The translations under genes and the position numbers were made by a program. From NCBI GenBank assembly GCA_028753945.1, contig JAPNXP010000002.1:2232001-2296000 (forward strand): a stretch of DNA of 64,000 nt. Reading direction: 5' to 3'. Below are positions 11,011-22,984 of the stretch, piece after piece. The notes beneath the pieces are model-generated. The model ran no database searches. It was not told the DNA's origin and worked only from the letters and a program-made list of their open reading frames with translations. Position 1 is the stretch's first letter. Every line of letters begins with the position of its first letter. The DNA comes from Hexactinellida sp. DTS-2022. Its lineage: Eukaryota; Porifera; Hexactinellida.

Positions 11011-11829
11011 CCACTTCTGTATTTTGTTCAAACTTTATAAAATCTTCCTACCTATCTCGTTTCATTTGAACATTATTATTTTATTATTCAAATGGGCTAT
11101 TTTAATTTTGAATCATTTTAAATGTTTTTACTAAATGTATACTAATCCACCAAACCTTTTTGAAGAACTGAATTTTTATTTCTGAATTACAATATACTTC
11201 TCGTTTGCGTATTAAATCCTGCTGAATTAAACTACTCTCAAATAACTTTATCTTCTAATATATTTATAAATATCATGACATTATGATTATAAGTAATGTT
11301 TATCCATAGCATTCTATACACTAAGGCAATGGTGGTCACTAAAATTTTGGACCAGGGATTGGTTAAATACTTCAATTCGACAAAATGCTTTTTCGCTATT
11401 TTGTACATTAGTTTAATAAAATCCTTATTGAATAGTTACAATCAGCCTCGTTTAGTATGAATTGTGTTCATTTTGCACAATCTTTTTATTATACTAACTC
11501 GAATACTTTTCCTATTTAAATTGTTCATTGGGACAATAATTTATAAGGCTTTTAATATTGAATAGAAATTAACAATTAATTAACTATATTTTGTTCATAA
11601 TAAGCAGGCCTGACACATGAGTATACTTGTATTTGAACTGATGTTCAAAGGAACTGATATTGCGTGTCACCTATACATCTTGTTTTTATCCACCCATGAA
11701 GTGAAAGTTTACATTGGTGGATATTAATGGGATTCTAATTTTTTTTAAATTGCCCCTTCTATTCTATTCCAATCCACTCTCACTTATTCCAAATACATAC
11801 TCAACCAGTATATTATCTATCTTAATACG
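11011..11829. other. AT-rich DNA without recognised features
   Basis: No protein-like frame or element end can be supported here. The 64-codon frame over 11714-11908 runs in another frame across the start of the THAP-containing relic. Confidence 0.45.
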
Positions 11830-11879
11830 ATGTCTTGTGTTGTGCCTGGCTGTACTTCCAATTACAGATGAGAAGATTT

Positions 11880-12480
11880 CAGGGCCCGTATTCACTAAGA
11901 TTACTTAGTACTTAAGTACTAAGTATATACTTAAGTACTAAGTACGTACTTAGTTAAGTATATACTTAAGTCGTATTCACTAAGAAATATTGTTGTACTT
12001 AAGTACATACTTGTACGATATTAAATTATATTTATTCAATTCTAATTAATAGCATAGCATATTAGTGTATGGAATGCTATTGTAATAGCTTGCTGTATTC
12101 TTTTACTTTAAAAAGAATATTCTCAATGAAGTTCCTGTGATTTGTGGCTTGAGAAAAAACAGAACTTTTAGAAAACAACAACCAATAGTAATAAATGTTG
12201 AAAATAGAATCATAAACTTCCCCTAAAGCAAGTACTACTAGAAATATAATACAATGTTCTAATTAAACACCAACGTCTAAAGAGTCAATAAAAGTAATTT
12301 CTTATAAGTTAAGTCAAGTTAGTAGGTTACTTAAGTTTTGTACTTAAGTATGTACTTAAGTACATACTTAAATCTTAGTGAATACCAATCTTAGTGAATA
12401 CGACTTAAGTACATACTTAGTACTTAAGTACTAAGTACGTACTTAAGTACGTACTTAACTTCTTAGTGACACGGGCCCAG
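11880..12480. mobile_element. hAT-like MITE inserted in the THAP domain
   Basis: TIR CAGGGCCCGTATTCACTAAG is mirrored by CTTAGTGACACGGGCCCAG. Subterminal ACTTAAGTACTAAGTACG palindromes crowd both ends. The flanks GAAGATTT (11872-11879) and GAAAATTT (12481-12488) form an 8-bp duplication with one mismatch. Removing the element brings the two THAP pieces together. Confidence 0.85.
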
Positions 12481-13245
12481 GAAAATTTTTAATTTCCCAA
12501 AAGATGAGGATCTTCGGGAAAATGGTTCAAGGCTATTCCCAGACCCAGAGAAGACTACCAAAACAACAAGATTCCAAAGGCTAATTAGTAATTCTTACAT
12601 TAAAATATTGAATTTTCAACGAAACTTTGATTCAATTACTATAATAATTTAATTAATTAAGTACAAGTGTTGATTATGCAATCTGAACCTCTTTATTGAA
12701 ATTTTCCTTAGTTTGACCTCAAATACACCTTATTTAACCGCTTGGTAATAATTGATTAACAAGGTTCCACTTCAACTGTATTTTGGTATACATCTAGATA
12801 TGCATACTCCACTTTAAAGAGGAAGATATCGAAAAATCATTAAGATATTTTGATGGAAGTAAATATGTTGATGTACCTCGCCAAAGATATACCGTAGCTA
12901 AGTCTGCGATACCATGCATTTTCCCCAACTGTCCCAGGTACCTCTCTGACACCAATGAAAGATCGAGGAGATTCTCAAGAGAACAGAAAGAAGTAACCCT
13001 GACTGAAACAGCAATGAAACTAAGCAGAGAAGAGAGTGCAACCACAACGGATAAATTTTCAATTTCATTAATTGCTGATATTATTGATTAATTGTCGTAC
13101 ATTGACCTCTCCAATGGTTGGACTAGTCATATACTTGATTTATCAACAAAAATATCAAATAGATCGCTCCATGATGCAAGTTAGTTGTGGTGTTCAGAAA
13201 CACCACAACCCACTGTTACAACCTGTCTAGAAAATGCCATTAGTA

Positions 13246-13350
13246 CAGTGGAACCCCGCGTATCGGGGCACCTCCGTCCAAGCGCTCAGCGCCCCGATAC
13301 GAGGGAGTGCCCCGATATGCGGGGTTCTAAGAGAACTCCAATATGTTTGG
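13246..13350. repeat. Truncated pogo/Tigger-like MITE
   Basis: It is nearly identical to the left 105 bp of the element at 6773 (CAGTGGAACCCCGCGTATCG through AACTCCAATATGTTTGG), preceded by TA. The right end is missing. Confidence 0.72.
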
Positions 13351-14447
13351 ATAAACATATCCAAATATATTTAATGACGAAATTATTGATTTAGTCATTA
13401 AATGACGAAATGTTTGCACACTTATGTTTGAACGACTTTTAATTTAGTTTTAATGACGAAATGTTTGCACCCTTATGTTTGAACGACTCGCGATTATTGT
13501 TTCTCAAAAACTTTGTGTCTTGGCTAGTGTGCTGGAGAGCTCTTCCTACAGCGAAAGGAAAATTATCTCGTCAGACTTTCAAAAGTTTTATACATACCTG
13601 CAAGGCATTACCTTTACTACTCGAATTGATTTGTACAAAATATTGTTTCAAATACCTTCTGACATCAAGGATTGAAAACGATGCTTTAGAACACAATTTT
13701 GGTTTGTACCGGCAAATGTCAGGTTCACAGTATCACATTTCATATTGTCAAATCCTGGAGTCTGAGCGCCGCTTCAGCTTTCAAATATTCTAAAATTGTT
13801 TCAGATCGGAAGAGAATCTGATACTATTGAGAGACCTATTAGTCTCTTAGAGTATTTAAGTACATTTTTTCACTAAATAACGATGAACATGCTGCTAGTT
13901 TTGATGTAGATTCCTATTTGTCAACCTTAAATGAAATCAGCCTTCCGGAAATGGCAGCATCTCAAGTTGAGTGCCTCGCGTTTGTCGCTGGCTAAGCTGT
14001 ATTTTCTTATCTCAAAAAATCTAGTAATTGTATATTGTGCAGGGAATTTCTGTGTACTGAAAATCCTTACAAGTCAATGGTGACATGGGCAGTCAGTCTA
14101 TACTGATAGAATTGTTAGATAGAGGTTCTCTCAAATATCCTTCGAGCCATGTTCTTGAATGCATTAAGGTCATTTTTGACATATTTAGCAATATTGACAG
14201 TCATAGGGAACAATTTGACATCTTTTACTCTGGCTCTTCCCGTACAAAACTTGTTCAACTGGCATGGGCCACTATGGAACTAGAGCATAGCACACTTTGG
14301 AGATTCGTATGTGAATGCAATGTATCGCGGTGGGACATTCTACGAAAACCTTTTCTCACTGTTTCCAACTGTTTATTATCTAATAGAGTTAAGAATTATA
14401 ATGTACTAGTATTGAAGCGTGATAATAGTAAGCTTACTAAATTCTAG

Positions 14448-16090
14448 ATTTATTTTTCTTTATTTCTTTTAGTTTTATTCAGTCAACTTGTTGCTGTTCC
14501 TGTAGACGTATTAAGTGTGACTACTCCCTCTTAAAAGTATATCTCTATTTACTTATTGATGGCTTAAGCTCTTAGTATTATAATAACTTTTCTATCATTA
14601 TCTGTGTTTGTATGAGTATACTACTGTATTATATATTATATTAATTTATATATTAACTCGTTATATTTTACAATCGTTTTTATATGATATTTAAGTGACA
14701 ATAATATGTTGTCAGGGTGATGAGGGTAGCTACAATTAATGCAAAAATTGAACAAATTACCAGTTTAGAAAATGTTGGTTTGAAGTCTTAAATCACTGAA
14801 CTATTCTATAGGAACTTAGGAAGCATGAATAATTTTCTACGAGGCGATATTGCATTGTGCATCATTTATGTGCCTGTTTCCACCACTTAACACGTAATTT
14901 CCAGTGGGAAAATACAATCTTACCGTTATAAATGTAAATAAAATAAAGATTTTGTAAATCTATTCTTTTAAATTGAGGTATATTTTTTGAGATCAATCAA
15001 AAACATGTTGGTGTCTTAATGTGAATGGAAAATTGATTAAAGCGAAAGAAAATGTAAAATACTGCAAAAATGGGGAAAAGGATATTAGTGACGTCATTGA
15101 AACTCCTTGTAAGCACACATATAGGTTAGGTTTGTGAAATATTTTAAATTTCTAAATAATTATATGATGATGTAGTCCATTTTTTCGGAGTAAACCCAAT
15201 AATGATTTTTTACACAAAATCCCTATATTTTCAGTCGAAGCATCCTTGAGCTGTTTACTACATGAATTACACTGCTAATTTCCCACATAGGGAACGCTTG
15301 AAATATTTCCAAATGGGTCACCTGCAATATATTGAAATTTTTTCTCAGCCATCATATAAATATGTATTTGTAAATTTGAAGTGTAAGAGTCACATACAAA
15401 CACTTTTATAATACATTAGAAAGGTCCTTGTGAGTCAATTTGACCATTTATTAGTATCACACTTGTATATATTAATCAAAGTGTGTTATATATATAAACT
15501 GTTTAATCCAATCAAGAGAAACCCTGTATATACAAACCAATAGACACATTACAACAAATGTATGATATATAAACTGCATAAATCTTTAGTATCCCGGGAT
15601 TAAAAACCCTATTCTCTACTTATAAGGTACGTGTATTCTAAAATATAAATATGTATTTGTTAATACAAGTATTACATGTCTTACCATTAGACACATTTCT
15701 TATCTAGCACAAGAACATATCGCTGCGTGTGATATATAAATATTGATAGCAGATCAATTGATCATTTGAGTGAACAGTTGGATCTATAACCGCTCATATA
15801 ATGAAATGTAAATTCTCCCCCTATAGAATAAATGCATTAATTAATGATGAAGAATTTACAGCTTCCAAGAACTGCGATGGATAGATTGGTGCCGACAATT
15901 AGGAAATGCACCAATTAGCTGAGTTGTCAGAATAAATGACCCTGTTGTTGCATCCAATAGTGTACATATTTCCGAAATGAGATAGCTAAGAATATATATA
16001 CTCTGTGATGGCTATGCCACACATTGACAAAGGAAAAGTGCCCTCAGTAAATTAGAAACGAATCTAAGCTAATGAAATGTACGTAGTTAT
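14448..16090. other. AT-rich intergenic DNA
   Basis: No open frame with recognisable motifs, no RNA gene and no element end was found. The sequence is low complexity in places, with ATATA and TTAAT runs. Confidence 0.45.
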
Positions 16091-16093
16091 CAG

Positions 16094-16365
16094 TTAAGAT
16101 AATAATAGAAGTGGCATCTATATGACGTAAACTTGATCAAGTTACAAGGTTTCTTAATGAAAACCTAGTTAATAAGCTCAAATTAAGATAATAATAGTAA
16201 TTACATCTAAATGACGTAAACTACTCAAGTTACAAGCTTTCTTAATGGAAACCTATTAATAAGCTAAAATTATGATAATAATAGACGTGACATCTAAAGA
16301 ACGTAAACTTACTCAAGTTACAAAAGCTTCCTGAATAGAAACCAAGATAATATGCTAAATTTAGA
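16094..16365. repeat. Tandem array, three units of about 85 bp
   Basis: Each unit contains AGATAATAATAG, ATGACGTAAACT, ACTCAAGTTACAA, CTTAATGGAAACC and AATAAGCTAAAATTA with moderate divergence. Non-coding. Confidence 0.7.
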
Positions 16366-16899
16366 TACGTAGTATCACATTCCTGTGAGTCTGTGGGATT
16401 GCTAAGCTATCAATATTACTAAATCTATTTAGATATTTGCATAGAGAATACTGAATCTCAGTAAGTACAAATAGGAACAGAAATAATATATAAATAAAAA
16501 ACTTTCTTCATCAGAACAAGAACAAAATCACACTTTCGTAGCGCTGTCCTGCCTATGGATCTGTATTCCATCTTCATATTCTTCGAGCATTTCAAGTCAC
16601 TCTGACACCCTCTATCTACTACCGGTACCTTCCTTTTACAGTCCCAAGGACTCCTATCGATTCTGTTACCGATCCATCCACTTCAATAGTGCCTCCGCTC
16701 ACTCCTACAGGGCTTTGGAACTGCATTCTCCCGAGTTGAGCTGCTTTCACAAACGTCTGAAGAATCAGACGCCGCTTCATCGATAGCTCCAGGTGTCGCC
16801 AAAAGAGGAATTCATAATGTGCATCCTGGCCGATTCCAGAAGGTGGTAGGAGTGAAGAAAAGGTTTCAATTACACCAACTGCTAGAAAGCGATTACCAA

Positions 16900-17275
16900 C
16901 TAACAAGCCCAAATTCTTACTATTTGATAACGTGGAATTTTCCCCAACAAACAAACGCTCCACCGTCCAAGTTCGAAATAATGACGTTTCATCACTGCGC
17001 GATCTCTATGTTCCACAAGTTTCACAGATAATCGATAAGGAAGCACTGAGAAGTGTATTTTCTCAAGTAAAATGCACTGAATCAGGTTGTACATGTTCTC
17101 AGAAACTCTTTCAGCATTCGTTTCGAGATGGAATCCAGTCATATTGACTGCTGAAGTGCGGATACTGTCCTCTACAAATTGCCACATTCCCCACATCTGT
17201 TCCAATTCGAATGAGACGAGATGAAAGTGTTAACGATCCTCAAATGCTTCATCGCAAGAATTCAGAGGTGAACTG
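16900..17275 (+). pseudogene. Mutator-like transposase relic, N-terminal part (plus strand)
   Basis: The frame reads VPQVSQIIDKEALRSVF, then KCTESGCTCSQKLF, then after a stop LKCGYCPLQIATFP. The layout 'VDIEAL...C-x-C...F...C-x2-C' corresponds to the N-terminal zinc region of the animal Mutator-like transposases that also appear on the minus strand just to the right. It is short, broken and has no catalytic core. It stops where the oppositely oriented relic begins, at about 17276. Confidence 0.45.
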
Positions 17276-17277
17276 TA

Positions 17278-18435
17278 TTACTTTACTAGCCACTCTTTAT
17301 GTAGGTTATCTAAGCCTCCATAGGGATCTGAAAGAACCAATTTCTTGAAAGAAAACAAGTCTCCATCTCCAAAATATGTGCTGTACACCAGTTTATTGTG
17401 AGATATAGAACGCTTCCAGAGAATCATAGGAATTGCCCTTCCATTGCCTGAATCATACCAGAAAAGTTCGCTGTACATTCGGATCCATGATTTAGAGTGA
17501 GGGCATCATATTCTTCAGGGTGTACATTTTCGCGCATCTGGCCATGATAGACATTTTCGGCAGACGAGTTGTAACAAATGGTAGCTAGAACCTTACCTTA
17601 AACAAAGTTTATTGCAGCGCCAAACCCTTGGTTGCTATAACGTCCCCTAAGATGCCAAGATGCACAGCGAATAGCACCATCAATATAGGAGGGTCCACTA
17701 GAAACTCGATTTCTGACCTTTTGCTCGGCTAAAATGATTGCTTTTGAAGCAATCTGTGAAGTGGATTAGTGAGAGAATTCAAAGCGTGTTGGAACATGTT
17801 CCGTACAGGAACCAGCAAGTCCATTAGCGCACACGACCCCCGAAAATCCTGCCAACTGAGCGAGGTAGCATGAACTGTTACTAAAGATCGAGTATTGACT
17901 ACACTGGGACGATGGTGAAACATGTCACGATTGTTCACCGCTTCTATTGGTGACTCGTTAAGATGTGGTGAGCTCGAAAATCTAGCAACTACCTGATGAC
18001 ATCGGTCGCAATGGAGTAAAAGTAAGACTTTAGCTTGTCTGTGAAAGGGAACATGTGTAGGCGAAGCGTCCCATAACATGTGGGTCCTGACATTTGATTA
18101 GTTGAAATATCTTTCATAAAATTTCCATGTTCATAATTTGTGAACCAACCGGTGCAAACAACGATAAAACATGATGCTTAGATCCTTCAATCACATTTAC
18201 CGGATACGCAACTTGAAGTGTGGGTAACTTCACTCCCTTCAACATGCCACTTCTTGGAATTGGAGACCTTTTGAACTTCGAAGGTGTTGATGAAGAGGCT
18301 CGCCGCTTCATGTTTTGCCCCTTTATGAAGCGTCCTGGATGGATTTCCTTCGCTTTTCCACGGTGAACGTATAGAGGCATCATCCTGTGATTCCATAATC
18401 GCTAAATCGCTCACAGACTCGCCATGTTCCAAACT
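17278..18435 (-). pseudogene. Mutator-like transposase relic (minus strand)
   Basis: On the minus strand, fragments in three frames line up in order. First PVGSQIMNMEIL and FQLIKCQDP, then LLLHCDRCHQVVARF (C-x2-C), VNNRDMFHHRPSVVNTRSL and CALMDL. Next come IDGAIRCASWHLRGRYSNQG and finally WKRSISHNKLVYSTYFGDGD, followed by PYGGLDNLHKEW. The FxGDGDs-F-PYG block is typical of the catalytic middle of animal Mutator-like transposases. At least three frame changes and a premature end near 17278 show it is dead. Its 3' third is missing. Confidence 0.6.
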
Positions 18436-18674
18436 ATTTGTGGCTAGACATACGTTTGAACTCTCAGTGCAGGTTCTATTTGGAAAATCTTGTCATTCAG
18501 ATCGGGCTAACGAGACATGAAATTCAGTGTGGATCGGTATTTGTGGGAGATGCTCAAAGTTAAAAGACTGCTCGTTAAAAGAGATTATGGAGTTAAAGCT
18601 AAGCTAAAATTATAGCGATCTAAGTTGTAATATAACAATTAATGATACTACTGATTGTATATAAGGGCATGTAA

Positions 18675-19230
18675 CAGTGATGTGCTCCGTTACTAGTAAC
18701 GGTAACGGTAACGGAGTAACGGTAACGGTAACGGAGTAACGGTAACGGTAACGGTAACGGTAACGGTAACGGTAACGGTAACGGTAACGGTAACTGGTGT
18801 CGACAAGTAACGGTAACTGAAAAAAGTAACGGTAACGGGCCTCGCGGAGTAACGGTAACGTAAAAAAGTAAAGTAACGGAAATCCGTTACTTTTAACTAG
18901 TTGCCGTTATCTTTAATCAGTTACTCTTACCAGTACATTAACGTAACACAGTAACCGTTACTACGTTAAACTTATTCCATTACCATTACAACGTTATTTT
19001 AAATCAGTAACCGTTACATTAAGGTAAACGGATAAAATTAACAAAAGTTACGGAGTAATGGCAACGGAAAAAATAAAGTGACGGTAACGGAGTAAAAGTA
19101 ACGGGAGAAAAATAAGTAACGGTAACGGTGAACGGTAACGGAACAAATAAAGTAACGGTAACTGGAGATATAAAGTAACGGTAAGTGACTAACGGAGTAA
19201 CGGAAGATTTAGAAACGGAGCACATCACTG
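18675..19230. mobile_element. hAT MITE made of GTAACG hexamer repeats
   Basis: TIR CAGTGATGTGCTCCGTTAC is mirrored by AACGGAGCACATCACTG. The exact 8-bp duplication GCATGTAA lies at 18667-18674 and 19231-19238. The left body is an array of GGTAAC hexamers (18700-18795) and the right body has the same hexamer interspersed with AAAGTAACGG. The right part also shows the reverse complement (CCGTTACT). Confidence 0.9.
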
Positions 19231-19238
19231 GCATGTAA

Positions 19239-20884
19239 TATAAATAATAGTTTTCTTTTTCCTTTCTATCCAATTTTTTGCACATTGTCTCAATTTATTT
19301 TATTGGTTCATCAAGAACTTGTGTATAGACCAGGGTTCCGATAACTTTCATTTATATCAGGCCACATAATATTGACAAACTTTTCCTCAGGCCGCAAACA
19401 ATATTGAGAAATTTTTCTAAATTTATTCAATCCCATTATGTTGTTGTAATACTAGAGCTATAACAATTTATAAGCAAAAAGTGCATAAAGGCAATGCATG
19501 ATACAATTTCCATTGGGCTATCAGGCGACACATAAGGTTGTTTCAGACGGAATCAGACCGCATGCGGCCTGGAAAAGCTGGGGATTATTGCTAAATTTAG
19601 TCAAGAGGCGAGTTATTCACGCCAGTTTTATTCTACTCAAATACTAATTAACTGTACTATTATTTTTTAAATCAAATCTTCTAGGTTTATTTGAATTATA
19701 AATAATTGGCTACAATTCTGTAAACCACAAATCTTTTCGAAACATTTACAATTATTGTCTTATTTATTTCATATATTACTTAACTTAATGTCCTAAATTA
19801 TTATATTTCTTCATAATATGCATGCAAAGTTTGATTAGTTTAATGTAATGTAGTGATTGTGAATGACTAAATTTTCACTGCAAACTGTTGAATTCCGTAA
19901 TTTATTTCGTATTTACAAAAGTCTAAGTAATTATGAATTAAATTTATTGATTCGCACTTACACCATTGTAATCTCGAATTCGCCCAATTCGCACCTACAC
20001 TGCAACATAAATATTCAATCAACCTAAAGATCTTAAATATAATGGGTTGTCGATTCCTAGGGTGAAATAAATTAAGCTAAAATGGATACCACTAAACAAG
20101 CAGCGCGTCCAGATTGTCACACAACCTCCGCGTCATCTGATAATTGTTTGTCACAATAATGAATTTCTAAAATGATATTTATTATCTAAAAAGGGTGATA
20201 CACCATCGCATTTGCTACACCCAAAAACTCCCAATTTTATTGCGTTTTCGAACAGTACTTGTTATTCTAAGAAGGATGTGGAAACTCAGAATTTCTAAAA
20301 TCGAAACATTTGTATTAGATATTGATAGTTTAGGAGAGAGTAATACTGAATCCATACTAGTAATTCTAAATTCTAGCTATTTACTCAATTTGGCGCTAGT
20401 TCTATTATAGTGCAAGTTTAACTCTACTACTTAGCACAAGGGAATATGCAAGACAGAATTTGCCATTTAGATTTGATTCTTTTTTTCTATAATTTTTTAA
20501 TAATCACTCGATTTTATCAGAATTTGAGCATTATATAATGATTCACTCTATAACTTTGTATTTAAGTTGAAAATCGACACGTCATAATCCAAAGTACAAC
20601 TGATGAGGATCATTTTTGAGAAATAGTTTTTTTCTCTACGACTTATACTTTTTGAGATACACATAAGAATACAAATGTCACTATGAATTCTGAGCAAAAA
20701 ATTCCATATAAATTAACTATATTTTGCTATGATTAGGGCGCAAACTTAGGTTTGCGGCTGGTGCCTGGCACCCTGGCGGTGTGATGCCATGGTGCCAAGG
20801 GTCTCTGGCAACCTGACGTTTTCAAACCGAACTAACCCCACAAACTCAATTAAGTAGATTGCGAGCTAATAATTTTATCTTAAC
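19239..20884. other. Intergenic DNA without recognised genes
   Basis: AT-rich. A GC-richer patch at about 20750-20830 contains GGTGCCTGGCACC and GCCATGGTGCC palindromic motifs. No coding region or element boundary could be supported. Confidence 0.4.
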
Positions 20885-22270
20885 TTAAAATTGACAAGTG
20901 AGGTTTCCTAGTTTAGTGTCTGTTGTCACCCCTAGAGCAAATCTTTCCTGAGGTTGCTCATTCCTCATTACGAATTCATCAACAAGCTGTGATTGGTCAA
21001 GTGTGTCGATGATGTTCTTGTACACAGACATAATGCACAAGTTGTTCAGGCTGTTTTGACTCATCTTCGTCCTCATATAGTTCTTCAGGCGCCGGAGCAC
21101 AGAAAAACCTATTTCGGCTTCACAGGATGTAGATGGAAGAGTAAAATAAATCCTAAGCAGAGTTGCTAAGTCTGGAAGGAGGTTACCAGGGTGTTGTTTC
21201 TTGTCATTGCTGCTAGAAGTCCTTCACAGCTTGACTCCAGCCCGAATTCTGAAGTATATTCGAAACACAGCTGACCATTAAAACTGATAACGCTTATACT
21301 GATATCCCAGCATACAGGTCACACACTGCCTCACAACATCATGGGAGGCATTCTGCACACTGAGAAAAAAGCTCTGTCTGACCTATTTGCTCCATATTAC
21401 CAGAGTCATATCTGTTGAGCAGACCTTCACGGCAGCCTGAGAAACCTGCTTGAGAGCCTAGTATAGTGTGCTGTAATTTCCTCTTCGCTGATCTCCTCCG
21501 TTCCATTCGTTTGCCACTAAAAACGAACTATAGCATGACCTCTGGGTAGAGTTAGAAGGTCAATCTTCATGTTAGATTATTGGGACTTATCCTTCACTGC
21601 TCGGTAGAAGGTTTCTGGGGTATTTTCGTTAGCACCGTCAGCCGAAATTATGTCCACTGGAGTCTCGATTTCATTTTGGTCTCTCCAATTGTCACCTGGC
21701 GGCCTTGAAACTTCACACGTATAGGATGGACGGTCTCAAAATCCTGAGTAAATTTGAGCCAGGAAGAAAAACTGAAATCTCTCCATGTTCTGCAGATGCC
21801 CCAACGCTTTACTCCTCATATTTTCGCTTTGATTAGTATCATGGAGCATGTCTTCAAACCAGTCCATAAGAACACTGTACAAATCAACGAAGGCCTTAAG
21901 AGAGTGAGCCCTTAACACCCACCTGGTTTCACACAATGGACGTAATACGTGTCAGGCATTACAGAATCTGAAGCAACCAGTTTCTCGAAACTAGCAAGTC
22001 TTTTGGCGGAATGGCGTATAAAAGTGATGATAGCGCCAATTACGTACATAGTGTGTGCCACTTCTGGTAGCATTCTGGTTGCACCCTGACAAACAAGATT
22101 CAATTGATGTCCCACACAACATGTGAACAAAGCCTTGCGATTGAGCTCCAAGACTTTGGCATGAAGGCCGTTGTGCTTTCCACGCATATTATTTGCTCCA
22201 TCATATATTTGTCCCCGAATGTTTTCAAAGTCTAGTCCTCAGGATACCTGCACATGGCTTGGGATACTAT
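20885..22270 (-). pseudogene. hAT-family (ZMYM1/DUF4371-like) transposase relic
   Basis: Minus-strand blocks appear in order. They are MRGKHNGLHAKVLELN, then CCVGHQLNLVCQGATRMLPE, then CETRWVLRAHSLKAFVDLYS, and at the C-terminus EIGFSVLRRLKNYMRTKMSQ with FALGV. The CxxHxLNL block, the CETRW block and the final LRRLKNYxRTxMSQ block (the hAT dimerisation helix) are hallmarks of ZMYM1/DUF4371-type hAT proteins. Stops and frameshifts occur around 21.1-21.7 kb and 21.9 kb. The N-terminal half right of 22270 is not visible. Confidence 0.75.
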
Positions 22271-22984
22271 TGCTTGCATTTCTGACATTCAATCATCTGG
22301 TTGAATGCATAGGATGGTAGGCGACAAACACACCACAGGGAAAGTAATTTTATAATTCCATTTCGCTGTTATCCGTGGATGACTGTGAAGGGTTTTATAA
22401 TTTATGTTAGAAAAATTTCGCTTAAAAAGAAAAAGAACGTCGAAATGTACTTCCAAAAAAGAGTAAAGAACAACGCTGGTTTGCTTCAATGTTCAAAGAA
22501 GCAGATGAAGAAACTAAGAAAAACAACTACACAATCAGAAAAAATTGGTTTCTGAGAAAATATTATTTAGTCGTATTGTTGATAATATAATTGATATAGT
22601 AGAATATAGTGTTTCGATCATATACAAAATAAACATCAAGTTTACATATCTAGAATACGTGTACTTTTAGATATTCCTTAGAATAGCCTATGGTAAATAT
22701 ACTATGCTAATAAATTTACCCTGTGAAGCACGAAGATATATTCTATATACTTATGATTTATGACCCTTGGGGATTATCTCAGTCGTTAATGTATCATATT
22801 TTGACCTTTCCAAAGTTTCAAAGGATGGAATAATATGAGTTCCTATTGAATATTAAATCAGATGCTTCCGAGTATAGATCTATATGCCTACTTATCCCAG
22901 AAACTTAGTTTTGTTGATCCGGAATCGAATTGGTTTCTCAAGGCCCTACATAAAATTATTTTTCCAAGAAATTCCAATAAATCT
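22271..22984. other. AT-rich DNA, nothing recognised
   Basis: No motif-bearing frame or element end was found between the two hAT relics. Confidence 0.4.

Larger units (their letters stand above)
11830..14447 (+). pseudogene. P-like (THAP9/P-element family) transposase relic 1
   Basis: It starts MSCVVPGCTSNY at 11830, the C2 half of a THAP zinc finger. After a 601-bp MITE it resumes with FNFPKDEDLREN (12490 on), in another frame. From about 13450 the C-terminal transposase half appears: KGKLSRQTFKSF, then NDALEHNFGLYRQMSGSQYH, the P-family block ending the catalytic core, and QILESERRF. A last segment (14085-14447) gives LLDRGSLKYPS and ends NRVKNYN. Several stops and frameshifts break it. 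THAP9-like transposases bind DNA by THAP and cut with an RNase H-like core. The N-terminal catalytic part between 12.6 and 13.4 kb is not recognisable. Confidence 0.78.

Noticed and set aside
16619-16963. Minus-strand 114-codon frame with TIEVDGSVTES
   Set aside because: A single DDE-like 'EVDGS' phrase without any supporting block; the overlapping plus strand carries the better Mutator-like signal.
18700-18800. Telomere-like GGTAAC hexamers as an interstitial telomere
   Set aside because: The array is enclosed by hAT inverted repeats and an exact 8-bp duplication, so it belongs to a MITE.
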